In this document: positions 49,796-60,068 of the stretch, one piece after another
Layout: each line of letters opens with the position of its first letter
Numbering within the stretch: position 1 is the first letter of the stretch
From: Adiantum capillus-veneris
Lineage: Eukaryota; Streptophyta; Polypodiopsida; Polypodiales; Pteridaceae
DNA: 64,000 nt
Assembly (NCBI GenBank): GCA_014529385.2
Contig: CM043965.1
Coordinates: forward strand, 18,697,412-18,761,411
Reading direction: 5' to 3'
Program-made: the position numbers and the translations under genes
Notes under the pieces: model-generated
The model's input: the letters and a program-made list of their open reading frames with translations, nothing else
What the model was told of the DNA's origin: nothing
Databases searched by the model: none

Positions 49796-50056
49796 ATGAA
49801 GGAGTATGAAGGATTTTCTAACTGGACGACAGAAGAAGAAGAGCTCCAAGCACAACTAGACGAACTCCGCATCTCCATCGAAGCTCGAGTGCCAGGCGTA
49901 ACGATAATCGATTTGAAGTGGGAGAGTCAACCAACACGCCAAACCCAGTGGATATACATAGGCCAAGTGCCAAGAAGAAGAAGGAGAAGGTGGAAACCAT
50001 GTCCACAACCTACAACCAACCAACAACAACAAAATGGAAGGAGCTCTGCACAATAG
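49796..50056 (+). other. Leader ORF a of element C (86 codons)
   Basis: Counterpart of 17687-17424 in A. A one-base insertion after the first ATG (49792) moves the usable start to the second ATG at 49796. FSNWTTEEEELQAQLDELRISIEAR is followed by an Arg run and a Gln/Asn tail. No known domain. Confidence 0.4.
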
Positions 50057-50258
50057 AGAATTAACACTATTCTACTTTGAGAATCGGGTAACTCAAGTCA
50101 CCGAGGTTATTATCATAGTCAGTTTTCAAGTCGCACCTGATGCTGCAGCACAGATAACAGAAGCATTGGCTCACACTCTCACTAGAGAAACTAGGGACCT
50201 ACTGAGTTTGTTTCAGGAAAGAACACCACCCTCTCCTACAAGCTTGGACAGTGACTAA
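50034..50258 (+). CDS. Leader ORF b of element C (74 codons, unknown)
   Basis: Intact frame, two residues different from the A copy (17446-17222), with five of the seven nucleotide differences synonymous by my count. Overlaps ORF a by 23 bp in another frame, so it could be reached by frameshifting or reinitiation. No signal peptide, transmembrane segment or metal motif. Position matches the extra ORF upstream of gag in Ogre-type elements, but homology is not shown. Confidence 0.55.
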   Translation: MEGALHNRELTLFYFENRVTQVTEVIIIVSFQVAPDAAAQITEALAHTLTRETRDLLSLFQERTPPSPTSLDSD

Positions 50259-50275
50259 GCCCCTCTAAGCTTCAC

Positions 50276-50494
50276 ATGAATCAGTACAACCTACCTCAAG
50301 ACAGATCACACATACCAACACGTGTACGCTCAATCAAGGTAATATAGGACTTGAAGATTCACTACCAGCATGTCATTGACACCATGTCGGGTGGGGAGCG
50401 GTTTTTTGAGGTTCTGGCATCAGATCAACCATTTGTTTTACCTTTGGTACAAGGCAATGTACCGTTTGAAGTTTTAATCTATGTCCTAGTATAA
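50276..50494 (+). other. Leader frame c of element C (72 codons, one TAG)
   Basis: Same length as in A (17204-16986), with TAG at 50345-50347, where A has a sense codon. Mostly non-synonymous differences, so coding is doubtful. Confidence 0.35.
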
Positions 50495-50575
50495 TAGGGT
50501 ATACACGCCTCCTTGTAAAGAAGAAAAAATTTTGCAAGTTAACAAGTGTGTCTTTCTAGCTCTCTCTCAGTAATC

Positions 50576-51834
50576 ATGGCAAGTGTAGCATTTCCAACCT
50601 TTACTGGTAAGGTGGGTGAGGATACTGCAGACTTCTAGACAACTTGGAAATAGCATGTGTCATCTCTACAAGAGATGATGATGCTTCGCGCTTGCGCATC
50701 TTCCCACTTCTAATGAAGGTGGAGGCAAGATCATGGTACAATGCCTTGGCACAAGAAACCAAGGAACGGTGGGACTTATTAAGGGCAGCCTTTGTCAAGC
50801 GTTTTGGAGAGGGCACAACATCAGAGAAGCTATGGCAATTGTTGACAGAGTTGAAGCAGGGAAGTATGCTGGAATACGCATCATATGAGTCAAAGTCTGT
50901 AGATTTATGGGGGCGATGGGTTGCATCGCTAAGAGAGGATGAGGGGGCACCTGATTTCCTAAAGAAGGATCGGTTTGTGGCTGGGTTATGGCCAACTCTT
51001 AAAGAGAAGGTGAAGGGAAGGTTTCCTGCTACGTATGAGCTAGCAGTTGAAGTGGCCCGCCTTAAAGACAAGAAGTTGCGCCTACAAGCCAGGAATATCG
51101 ATGGAGAGGAAGCCGTTAGGACCCCACCACCTCTAGCACCACCTACAACAGTCGCCCAGAGGATTCAACCACAGGAACCAATTGAAGATCAACAAGACCT
51201 GCTCAACCGAATCACCAATCAACTTGAGAATCTCTCAGTCCATTTGATACAACAAGGGCATGCACACAATCGCAACCAAGAGCAAGGGAGAGGACAACGA
51301 AGGCAAAACCAAGAATACCACTGCTACAATTGTGGGGAGGATGGTCATGGCATGTACTACTGTCCACAACCAAGGAGGCAGAATTTCAACAGAGGAGCCA
51401 GACAAAACCAGGTTTCACCACCAAGAGCAAGACCACCACCACCGAGGGCACCACAACAAGCACCACCCGTGAAAATCTTACAACCACCGATTCAACCACC
51501 ACCACCACCACAACTTCTCATTCCACCCTTACCCCCACCACCAGTTGGCAATCAAACAGTAAGCGTCATCAGTCTTGAAGGTAAGGGAAAGGAGAAAGTG
51601 GAGGAGGATAAGACCAAGGTTACAGGAGTAGATGCCATTGGGGTAAAACGCGCTAGGCATGGTGAATCTTCTCAAAAGAAAGAAAAGATGAAGAATAAAG
51701 GGGAATCTAGCAAAAAGCCGTCCAAGTCACGACGTAAAATTGACATTGTAGATTTCTCTTTGGGTGAATGTTCTAAACCATATGATTTGGTTCAAGATGT
51801 TTCTGTGCAGGGCCCAAAAATCACCTGGCCCTAG
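50576..51834 (+). pseudogene. Element C Gag
   Basis: ATG at 50576 (MASVAFPTFTGK) opens the frame, which hits TAG at 50636 because of a one-base deletion near 50635; reading continues one frame over from 50638 to the TAG at 51832-51834. Gag domain blocks: ARSWYNALAQETKERWDLLRAAFVKRFGEGTTSEKLW, LWGRWVASL, PDFLKKDRFVAGLWPTLKEKVKGRFPATYELAVEVARLKDKK. Then a Gln/Arg-rich linker, one zinc knuckle CYNCGEDGHGMYYC, a long Pro-rich stretch and a Lys/Glu-rich tail. The TAG at 51832 lies in KITWP-stop-LLHLAP, where A and B have Gln. Confidence 0.9.
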
Positions 51835-52278
51835 TTACTCCACCTAGCACCTAGGGTGAGGAGACAATGGACAAAGATGGTTAGCACTAGGCGACCAAAG
51901 CCAAAGATAGCTGGGGCTATCTCCGGGAGGAATCTAGACGACATACTACCAGTGATGGATGCTTACATCAAAGGGAAACACATCTCCAATATCTACATTG
52001 ATGGTGGCGCACAAATATGCATCATGAGTGAAAAAATGATGCACCGTTTGGGTTTAGAGGTGAGTCGGCTGGCACCATGCCGAGCCAAAATGGCAAATAA
52101 TTTAAAAGTTCAATGTGTTGGTGTCATAAATGCAGTTAGGATAAAGGCATTCAACACCGAGGTAGATGTGGACATCTTTGTCATGCCACACAAAGGGGAG
52201 GGCTATCCTATCATTCTAGGGAGGCCTTGGATTATGGCTATGAGAGCTAAGCAGGACTGGGACACCGGCATAATCTAG
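51835..52278 (+). pseudogene. Element C protease
   Basis: Same frame as Gag. RRQWTKMVSTRRPKPKIAG, IKGKHISNIYIDGGAQICIMSE (aspartic protease motif D-G-G-A), and a flap and C-terminal part PIILGRPWIMAMRAKQDW. Ends with TAG at 52276-52278. Confidence 0.9.
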
Positions 52279-54216
52279 ATGAAGGATGCAAAAGGAAGGC
52301 CAATACTTTACGACATGAAGATAGGTCAACAACGCGACATGGATCTAGAAACCTCCGAGGATGAGTTTTCTAGTGGTGACTCTTCAACCACTTCAGAGGA
52401 GGAGTCAACAGTGACTGAAGAAAGTGACAGTAGCATTGAGGTGATGGGGATCATTCTCAAGGACCCTAAGAAGATGGAGCAACCTGATGCCTCATCATCA
52501 AGCCAAGGGGAGACACCAGGTATACAACCTCTGGTAGAAGCAAGTAAGCTACATCAAATGCTCTCTAGTGAGTTGTGTGGGAAGGAGCGTGAAGATTATA
52601 TTTTGATGCTAAGTAATTTTACCACATTGTTCATTGATGAATATGATAAAATCACTGGCATCACAATAGTTCAACATCACATTAAGCTCAAGGAGGGAAG
52701 TGAACCTGTAGTGCAGAAGCTCAGGCGGCTAGGAGTAATTCAACAAGACGCCCTACTCAAAGAGGTGAGGAAATTGCTAGAAGCCGGTTTTATCTATCCT
52801 ATTGAAGACTCAGAGTGGGTTTCTCCAGTGGTAGTCACACCAAAGAAGAATGGTAAGTGGAGGGTTTGTGTTGATTACAAGCCTCTTAATGCAACCACAA
52901 AGAGGGACCATTTTCCTCTTCCTTTTCAAGACGAAATACTCAATGAGGTAGCAGGACATGAGCGCTACACGGTATGTGATGGCTACTCAGGCTACTTCCA
53001 AATTAGCATCGCTGAAGAAGATCAAAAGAAGACAACCTTCATCACACCATGGGGATGTTTTGCTTACAGAGTTATGCCTTTTGGTCTCACTAATGCTCCA
53101 GCCACTTTTCAACGATATGTGACATTTGTTTTTCAGCCATTCTTTGGAAAATCAATGCGTGTTTTTATTGATGACTTTTGCATCTATAGCTCTCGCTCTC
53201 TTCATTTGGAGAAAGTTTATGAAGGTCTAGCTAGGCTACAAGCTTTGGGTGGCCAACTCAATGTGGAGAAATGCCACATTGGTGAAAGCAAGGTTACTCT
53301 TCTTGGCCATGTGATCTCGGCCAACGGCATTGAAGCTGACCCAAGCAAGGTTCAAGCCTTGGTGGCTTTGACCTCTCCCACCACAACAAAGCAATTGGTC
53401 TCTTTTCTTCAAAAGGTGAGGTATTTGAGTAGGTTCATTCACTTGCTCTCCCAAGTGGTTCTCCCTTTACAACAAGTTACCCATCAAGAGATCTTCACTT
53501 GGAGTGAAGAAAATGAACAACAATTCAATGAGGTAAAACAAATTCTTGCTTCACTTCCCACCATAGCACCTCCAAAGTGGGACGAGCCATTTTATGTAAA
53601 CCCTAGTGTTGGCAATGACACACTTGGGACTGTATTGATGCAAAAGGATCCTCAAACTTCTTTCATGCGTCCTATCTACTTCTCTAGTCGAATGATGACC
53701 CCATCAGAAAAGGGATACACGGCAGTGGAGCACATGGTGCTTGCATTAATGTTTGCTACCACCAAATTTCGCTCTTATTTATTGTCTAGACCATTCATAA
53801 TCTTAACAATGGAAGAAGTATTTCCTTATGTAATGCAGCACATGGATGTTTCTTCTAGGATTTCCAAATGGCTCACAAGGCTACAAGAGTTTGACTACAC
53901 AATGCAAGTGGAGAACTCCACAAGGGCTAGTCTAGGAGGTATTCTCACTCATCTCCACTATGAAAAGAAGCTAAAGATAAAGCCAAATGATCAAAATATT
54001 ACGCCTGTGCTGGAAGTCCCTAAGGTAGAGGAGGCTCACTCTCTTTTCTTTGATGGAGCCTACAAGAGGAAAGTGGACAAAGCTGCAGCAGACATTGTCA
54101 TCTTCAACGAGCAAGGGGACAAGGTTTTCTCCATTGGGAATCTCTTGGAGTCTCACTCTAACAATGAGGCAGAATATGCAGCTTTAACTCTTGGGTTAGA
54201 GTGGTGTGTGACATAG
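52279..54216 (+). pseudogene. Element C reverse transcriptase and RNase H domains
   Basis: 645 open codons. An acidic linker (residues 1-90), then RT: VVVTPKKNGKWRVCVDYKPLN, HFPLPFQDEILNEVAG, VCDGYSGYFQI, VMPFGLTNAPATFQ, catalytic MRVFIDDFCIY, and thumb LLGHVIS. The first RNase H (residues ~435-560) keeps the fold pattern (YTAVEHMVLALMFATTKFRSYL) but its opening Asp motif is YVNPSVGND, not the catalytic TDAS type. At residue ~590 the second RNase H starts (LFFDGAYKRK) with SNNEAEYAALTLGLEW. The frame stops at TAG 54214-54216. RT and the second RNase H look catalytically competent apart from the stops. Confidence 0.93.
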
Positions 54217-55476
54217 GGCATTCAACGGTTAAATGTATTTGGTGATGCCATGCTTTTAATAAAACAAATACAAGGAACTTGGGCTTGTAAAAATCATATC
54301 TTGCTAGGCCATTTGCGCAAAGTCAAGGAACTTTTAGGGAAATTTCAAGTTGTACAATTACATCATGTCCCTCGAGCAGAAAATCAAGAAGCAGATGCTC
54401 TAGCTAGAGAGAAGTTGCAAGATGTTTCAGTGGTAGGTGCTATCAAGTTGAAACTGCCTCTCTTCCAAGGTATCGATGCTATGCCTGACATCATGAGTTT
54501 CTTGGACACAGGAGAGTGTCCTAAGGATCTTACTAAGGGCCAAAAGCAGTGGCTTGTGCGCAAGGCAACAAAATACCGCCTTATCAATGACGACCTCTAC
54601 TGCAAGGGTAAGGATCAAATCCTTAGGCGTGTACCTCTCTCTAGAGAGATCACTCAAATCATTTCAAGTTGCCATGATGGTGTTTGCGGAGGACACTTTG
54701 CACTTGACATCACTAGTAGAAAGATTCTACAAGCCGGGTTTGTATGGCCTAGTCTACATAGGGATGTGCATCATTGGTGTAAAACACGCAAGGAATGTCA
54801 AAAGGCAGGGGATAAGAGGCTCACATATGAGCCACAGACTCCTATAATCTCATATGGACCATTTGAGAAATGGGGAATTGATGCTATTGGGCCTTTGCCA
54901 AGGAGCCAATCAGGTAAATTTTATATCATCATGGGTGTGGACTACATGACCAGGTGGGCTGAAGCAGTTGCCACCACCCGGATTACAGCTAAGGAAGTGG
55001 CTAAGTTCGTATTTGAAAACATTTGTTGCCGTTTTGGCACTCCTCTTGAAATAATTTCTGGCAGGGGACCAGGTTTTAGAGGAGACCTTGTAGGAGAGCT
55101 AATGGAGAAGTTAGGTATCTCACGACGACACTCAACTCCCTACTACCCACAATGCAATGGTTTGGTGGAAAAGGTAAATGGTATGATCCGTAAGATCATC
55201 ACTAAGCATGTAAACAATCACAAAAGTGATTGGGACAAGCATCTTATGGCTGCACTTTGGGCTTATCGCACTTCATTTCGCACATCCCTTGGGTTCACAC
55301 CATATCACTTGGTGTTTGGTAAGGAAGCCATTTTACCCATTGAAGTACAATTGGCTAGTCTCAGGGTGCTACCTGGGCAGGTGGAACGTCCTAATGCTCA
55401 TCTCCACAACCACATTCTTGATCTAGAGAGGCTTCAACTAGACAGAGAAGATGCTATCAAATATTATGCAGCATAG
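54217..55476 (+). pseudogene. Element C second RNase H end and integrase
   Basis: VFGDAMLLIKQI and HHVPRAENQEADALAR finish the archaeal-type RNase H. Integrase: zinc HHCC (HDGVCGGHFALD...HHWCKTRKECQK), core first Asp KWGIDAIGPLP, second Asp lost (IISGRGPGFRG; GGC at 55060-55062 where Asp is expected), Glu kept (YYPQCNGLVEKVNG). Tail WAYRTSFRTSLGFTPYHLVFG. Ends at TAG 55474-55476. Loss of the second Asp should abolish strand transfer. Confidence 0.92.
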
Positions 55477-55812
55477 GCAGAGCAACGTCGACTTACCTTC
55501 AACAAGAGACTTAGGGCAAAAGGTCTCAAGAAAGGTGTGTTGGTCCTACGGTATGATAACAGGTTTGACACTAGGAAGGATAAAAAGTTTTCACCCAGAT
55601 GGGAAGGGCCATTTGTCATTAGAAAGCTCTACGCCAATGGCAGTTACCGATTGATGGATGCAGATGGTAGGCTCCACAAAACATGTGTCAATGGATGGAG
55701 GTTGAAGCAGTACTTTTTGAGATTTGATCAAACACCTATGATGGAAATCCCCGAGGAGGGAGACGACTCCACCTCAATTGAAGAAGAATCAGGTACAACG
55801 CTAGAGGCATGA
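55477..55812 (+). pseudogene. Element C integrase C-terminal region
   Basis: Same frame: RRLTFNKRLRAKGLKKGVLVLRYDNRFDTRKD, FSPRWEGPFVIRKLYANGSYRLM, NGWRLKQYF, and an acidic end. No chromodomain. Natural TGA at 55810-55812, 10 bp before the polypurine region. Confidence 0.9.
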
Positions 55813-55822
55813 ATACCTCTAG

Positions 55823-55840
55823 CCTTAGGGGGAGGGCTAA
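55823..55840 (+). promoter_or_regulatory. Polypurine tract of element C
   Basis: CTTAGGGGGAGGGCTAA directly before the TG of the 3' LTR. Confidence 0.85.
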
Positions 55841-57772
55841 TGAGGAAAGATTTTCCATGCATGGGAACCCCCCAATATATTTTTTCCCTTTTATCAAACT
55901 ATTTCCCATTATATAAGTTACTTTTGATTTTTTCTTCCTTTTTCACAAACGTTTTAGCCTTTATTAAATAAATAATACTTATGCTAATCAATCATGATGT
56001 AGCATAATAAGTAAGCTTTCTTTGTTGATCTCTCTTTTGACCTTAAAAATATTAAATATATATATTCTAGTATTTTCTAATATATATTTTTCATGTATGT
56101 ATATTATTCCACTCTACCAAATATTTTATTCACTAGTTTTCATTTTCAAACCTCAACCCCACTTTCAAATTTCAATAATACCTCAATCTAGATGATTGTC
56201 AATCTTTTCAACACTCTAGGTCATGTTTTCATACACATGAAGGAGCTTACACTTGAAGGCAAGAGAGAAGTCCACTCAAAGGGGACCACCAAAAGACTTT
56301 TGCAGCCACAAATAATACATTATTTGGCTGAATTTTTTAAGTAAAGAAGAACCCCGAATCTGAAGTAGCGTTCAACATGAAAGATGTAGCTCGTGATCTC
56401 AACTTTTAGCTCAAATTTTTTTAGAATTTTTGGAGTTATGAACACGGAGATATGATTTTTGTAGTGGACCCCAGTTTTCTCGTGAAATGGTGACACAGGC
56501 CATCCCCACTTTTCTTCCTTCCAGAATGGCTATGGTTCTACAAGTCTTCAAGCATGATTACAAGAGACAAGGCTCTTTTAATGAGGTCTTGGCTAGTCTA
56601 GAGTAATTCTATCACCATTTTTGGAGGATCCATTCTCATCAACAAATATCCACCTTCGACAATCTCTCTTATAATTTTCTTACCTCTCTCTTCTCTCCCT
56701 AATAAGCTTATGTCTATCCAAAGCTAGACTATTGTAAATATTTCCTATCCTCTACATCCTACCCACATTCTCTCTTCTTCTCTCTCTATTGACTCTGGTA
56801 TTTTAAATAATGAGGAGACAAGATGGGAGCCACAGTCACATGCACCCCATTTTCCTAGTCACCAAAGTGGGACACTCACCTCAAATAGAAATATTGCTAA
56901 ATCCTTCCCTCCTTCCCTATATAAGGAGGCCATGAGAGCTCACTTGGGGGGGAGAGAACACACACACACACACACCTATCCATACACACTCTTGTGCTAC
57001 ATACTTGTAGCATGAACCCTAATCACATAATCACAACACCATCATCATCACCATCACCATTCACAAAAGATGAGCACCACACCTCCACACCACTTGTAAT
57101 TAAGGGTTGAAGGCACAATTTCAAGAAGAAGAAGGGTGGACACACTCATGATATTCCTCGCCATCAACTCCCATCTCTCCGTTATGCCTCCTACGATCTT
57201 GTTCCCTTCTCATTTTCCTGCCATACGCTACCTATTGTATTCATCTTTTGCAAGCAATCAACACACTCCATCTTGGTGCCATACTTTGTGTCGCTTTGGA
57301 TACATCTCATTGTGAGTGTGGTATATGCTTGTTCCTTGCCATTTTTTTTTTCTGCTTATGCTAAGGTGTGCGGATTATTCGCCACCATACACACATTCTC
57401 TCTCTCCCTCTCATATTCCTATCATCTTGCTACTTCCATCTTGAGGTGTGCGGATTCGCCACCTCTCGTATGATAAGTGAGCATACTCGCAATTTTCCCC
57501 TACCTCATTATATTCCTTACTAACATGCACGAGTAGCAAGCCCATTCTCACTCATTCACCACTCCTCTCACCTTATTCTCTGACCACCCCATTCCACATT
57601 TGGGCGTGGATCTTGAAATTGTTTTCCATGGCATGCTTCATTGTGTATATGTATGCGTCCTAGCCGCATATCTTGCTAGGTGGTGCCCCTATTTTGTATC
57701 CCCCATGATGAGTCCATTGTGCATAGTCTTGGTGTAGAGGCCACCGGGTCTATTTTTCACGTCCGCCTCTCA
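55841..57772 (+). repeat. 3' LTR of element C
   Basis: 1932 bp, TGAGGAAAG to CTCTCA, about 98% identical to the 5' copy. Followed by the target duplication and LINE L3. Confidence 0.92.
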
Positions 57773-58103
57773 GTGGTTGTGTTGCTATCTTCACACTTGG
57801 GATATTTTGGAGCATTTTGTACAATGGTTGTGGACCTTGTTGAAGAAGAAGAACCCTTGCGAGTGCTGGAAGACATTGTATGTAAAATAAGAGATGAGAG
57901 TCAACTTCCCCGAACCTGTTTACTTTGAAAATTCTGCAACAAAAAGGCCTTCCATAACTCTGAAATTTTTTGTTCTTAAATCAACGTGTAGAGGGCGTTG
58001 TGCTCTTCAATCAAGGCTATAAATCACCCAAATTGGAGTTTGGATGAAGAAGTTATGATCAAAAGAGTGAAATATTGTTTACTAGGTCAAAAACGGATGC
58101 ACT

Positions 58104-58157
<54 letters not shown>
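58104..58157 (+). repeat. (AG)n between two LINE copies
   Basis: An AG run with one GAGG interruption. Its left edge is the 5' end of L3 and its right edge the 3' end of L2, both minus strand. Confidence 0.95.
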
Positions 58158-58161
<4 letters not shown>

Positions 58162-58409
58162 TTTTATTATCGTCCTCGGAGGTCAAATATGACCTATGGG
58201 ACCAAAGTTGCATGTGATGTAGTATGTGTATGGCTGATGAGTGACTCTCGATGCTCCAAAATTGTAGTGATGAGAGTCGCAATGGACAGCCCACACTTTG
58301 GCTGGGAGAGGAAAGTGTGTAGGTCTAATTTATGGCTGAAAATGTGAGAGAAGCAAGTTCGGATGTGATCAAAAGCTGAGCACTCTAGTAGTGTGTGGTA
58401 CTCAGACTC

Positions 58410-60068
58410 TCAAACTTGCAGTGAGCATAATGTGCACAATCGATTTGACTCTTCTCCATTGCCCCAACGCCCTATCTCGCATCGAAGGAAATGGGAGCTA
58501 AGCCGAATTGCTGCAATAGTGCGTATCGCGGACAAGGGAATAGGCTCAAGCATGTAAGTGTGAGTACGGTTTCCTCTCTCAGCAAAGAACATGGTTTTGT
58601 AGTTGGGGGCAATATAGGTGGTGTAATGTATGAAGCGTGACCCACCGGATTTCTCCCAAGCCGTAATACATTGGCGTTGTAGAAAAGCTTCATTCACTTG
58701 AGAGTCAATTGAAGCATCATGTAGCAAGTGTAATGCATCCCATCTCCCAAACCACTTCTTTATGTCTTGCATCCATCCCGTGCTCAAGATCTTGCTTTTA
58801 TGCATCTTTTGAACTTTTTTGCTTGCTTCCCATGCAATTGTAGGAAGTCGATGTGAGGGGTTTTGACGCATCTTTATCATGTACTCCACAACCCTTTCCA
58901 TTCCCATAACCTCAATTGGAAGAGATCCCAACTCAAGACGTAGGAGCATATATGGTGTTTGTGTCTTAACTTGGAGAAATTTTGTAAGAAAACGCTTTTG
59001 GACATTCTCAAACTCTTTCCAAGTAGACTTTGAGATGCTCCCGCCCCACACTTCAACTCCATAAAGAAGAACCGGTGTCACCAATGCATCAAAAAGATAC
59101 TTCTTGAGAACCCAACACTTGATGTTTCCCGCATTACACGTGTTCTCAAATGCATAATATGCTCTCTTTCCCGCTTCCAAACGACGCATAGAACATTCAT
59201 GCCACTTGTGATTGGATGGAACCTCAAGGCCAAGGTACTTAAAGCTCTCAACAACTTCAAGTGTCTCGTTGTTGTACACAATGCATGGCTTCTCCTTATG
59301 GTTGGTTTTCACAAGCATAACCTTTGTTTTGGATTCATTTACAATCAGCCCACTATGCAAGCAAAAGTTCTCAAGGACAACCATAAGATTTTGTGCATCT
59401 TCTAAAGTGTGTGCTAGAAGCACTACATCATCCGCATACAACAAAAGCATGATTACTGCATTGCAAATAGTGACCTCTTCAATGCCTTCTTCTTGCATAA
59501 AGTCAAGTACCATTTGTTCCAATTGATCGATGCATAGACCAAAGAGAGTTGGTGACAATGGACATCCTTGTTTAACCCCAATAGTGCTTAGAAAAATTTC
59601 TGAAATTTCTCTTCCCATGCGCAATTGACAAATCACCTTCTCATAGATTCGAGAAACTGCAAGCATAAACTCACTTGGCACTTGGAGTTCTTCCATCCTT
59701 CTCCACAAATTGTTACGTGGAATCATATCAAAGGCTTTCTTAAAGTCCACAAAACAACAATACAATCGCTTGCCTTTCAACCGACTTTCCTCCATGAGAA
59801 CACGAAGAGTGACAAGATAATCAATGGTGCTATGGCATCGACGAAAACCCGCTTGTCCCTTTGCACGCTTGTCATTCTCTTCAGCCCAATCACTCAATTT
59901 CATCTCCATTATGCACCCAAACAACTTTGCCATAAGAGACCCAATCATTATAGTCCGGTAGTTGCTTACATTCTTTACATCCCCTCCTTTATGCAAAGGC
60001 TTAACCCAATTAGTACTCCAATCATAAGGCATACCATGTTGAAGTGCAAGGTTGAACATATCACACAT
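58410..60068 (-). CDS. LINE reverse transcriptase, C-terminal 552 codons
   Basis: An open frame with RT blocks YDWSTNWVKPLHKGGD, NYRTIMIGSLMAKLF, KGQAGFRRCHSTIDYL, LYCCFVDFKKAFDMIP, GVKQGCPLSPTLFGLCIDQL, catalytic LLLYADDVVLLAH, and LFDALVTPVLLYGVEVW. The C-terminus has RLCTLC then TGA (58412-58410), and in frame beyond it SEYHTLLEC, which completes a Cys/His motif typical of LINE ORF2 ends. L1 has the same TGA at the same codon. The protein would copy LINE RNA onto nicked DNA. The N-terminal portion lies in another frame upstream. Confidence 0.9.
   Translation of the reverse strand: MCDMFNLALQHGMPYDWSTNWVKPLHKGGDVKNVSNYRTIMIGSLMAKLFGCIMEMKLSDWAEENDKRAKGQAGFRRCHSTIDYLVTLRVLMEESRLKGKRLYCCFVDFKKAFDMIPRNNLWRRMEELQVPSEFMLAVSRIYEKVICQLRMGREISEIFLSTIGVKQGCPLSPTLFGLCIDQLEQMVLDFMQEEGIEEVTICNAVIMLLLYADDVVLLAHTLEDAQNLMVVLENFCLHSGLIVNESKTKVMLVKTNHKEKPCIVYNNETLEVVESFKYLGLEVPSNHKWHECSMRRLEAGKRAYYAFENTCNAGNIKCWVLKKYLFDALVTPVLLYGVEVWGGSISKSTWKEFENVQKRFLTKFLQVKTQTPYMLLRLELGSLPIEVMGMERVVEYMIKMRQNPSHRLPTIAWEASKKVQKMHKSKILSTGWMQDIKKWFGRWDALHLLHDASIDSQVNEAFLQRQCITAWEKSGGSRFIHYTTYIAPNYKTMFFAERGNRTHTYMLEPIPLSAIRTIAAIRLSSHFLRCEIGRWGNGEESNRLCTLCSLQV

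Larger units (their letters stand above)
47792..57772 (+). mobile_element. Tat-like Ty3/gypsy element C, complete (9.98 kb)
   Basis: LTRs 47792-49719 and 55841-57772 (1928 and 1932 bp) start TGAGGAAAG and end CTCTCA. GTGG (or AGTGG) is duplicated at 47787-47791 and 57773-57776, and the flanks rejoin to a continuous LINE sequence. Primer site 49722-49738, leader 49739-50575, gag-pol 50576-55812, polypurine tract 55823-55838. Pol order is protease-RT-degenerate RNase H-archaeal-type RNase H-integrase, as in the Tat/Ogre lineage. One gag frameshift and four TAG codons, plus a lost integrase Asp, make it inactive. Confidence 0.93.
47411..58103 (-). mobile_element. LINE copy L3, split by element C
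   Basis: The two halves are 58103-57773 (5' UTR and start of ORF1) and 47791-47411 (ORF1 piece then 3' UTR). They join exactly at element C with AGTGG/GTGG on both sides. Within the left half the ORF1 fragment (47790-47622) passes directly into 3' UTR at about 47605, so all of ORF2 and most of ORF1 are gone. The 5' end starts right after the TC tract at 58104-58157, and the 3' end runs into the tract at 47343-47410. Confidence 0.85.

Noticed and set aside
50601-51071. 156-codon minus frame over element C gag (and similar plus frames 15723-16939, 19686-20159)
   Set aside because: Antisense shadows of Gag coding sequence, which has recognised domains on the other strand.
50644-55812. TAG reassigned as a sense codon
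   Set aside because: Only TAG interrupts element C, but plant nuclear genes use the standard code, the copia and LINE copies end or break with TAG as well, and related copies have sense codons at the compared positions. Mutation of CAG is simpler.
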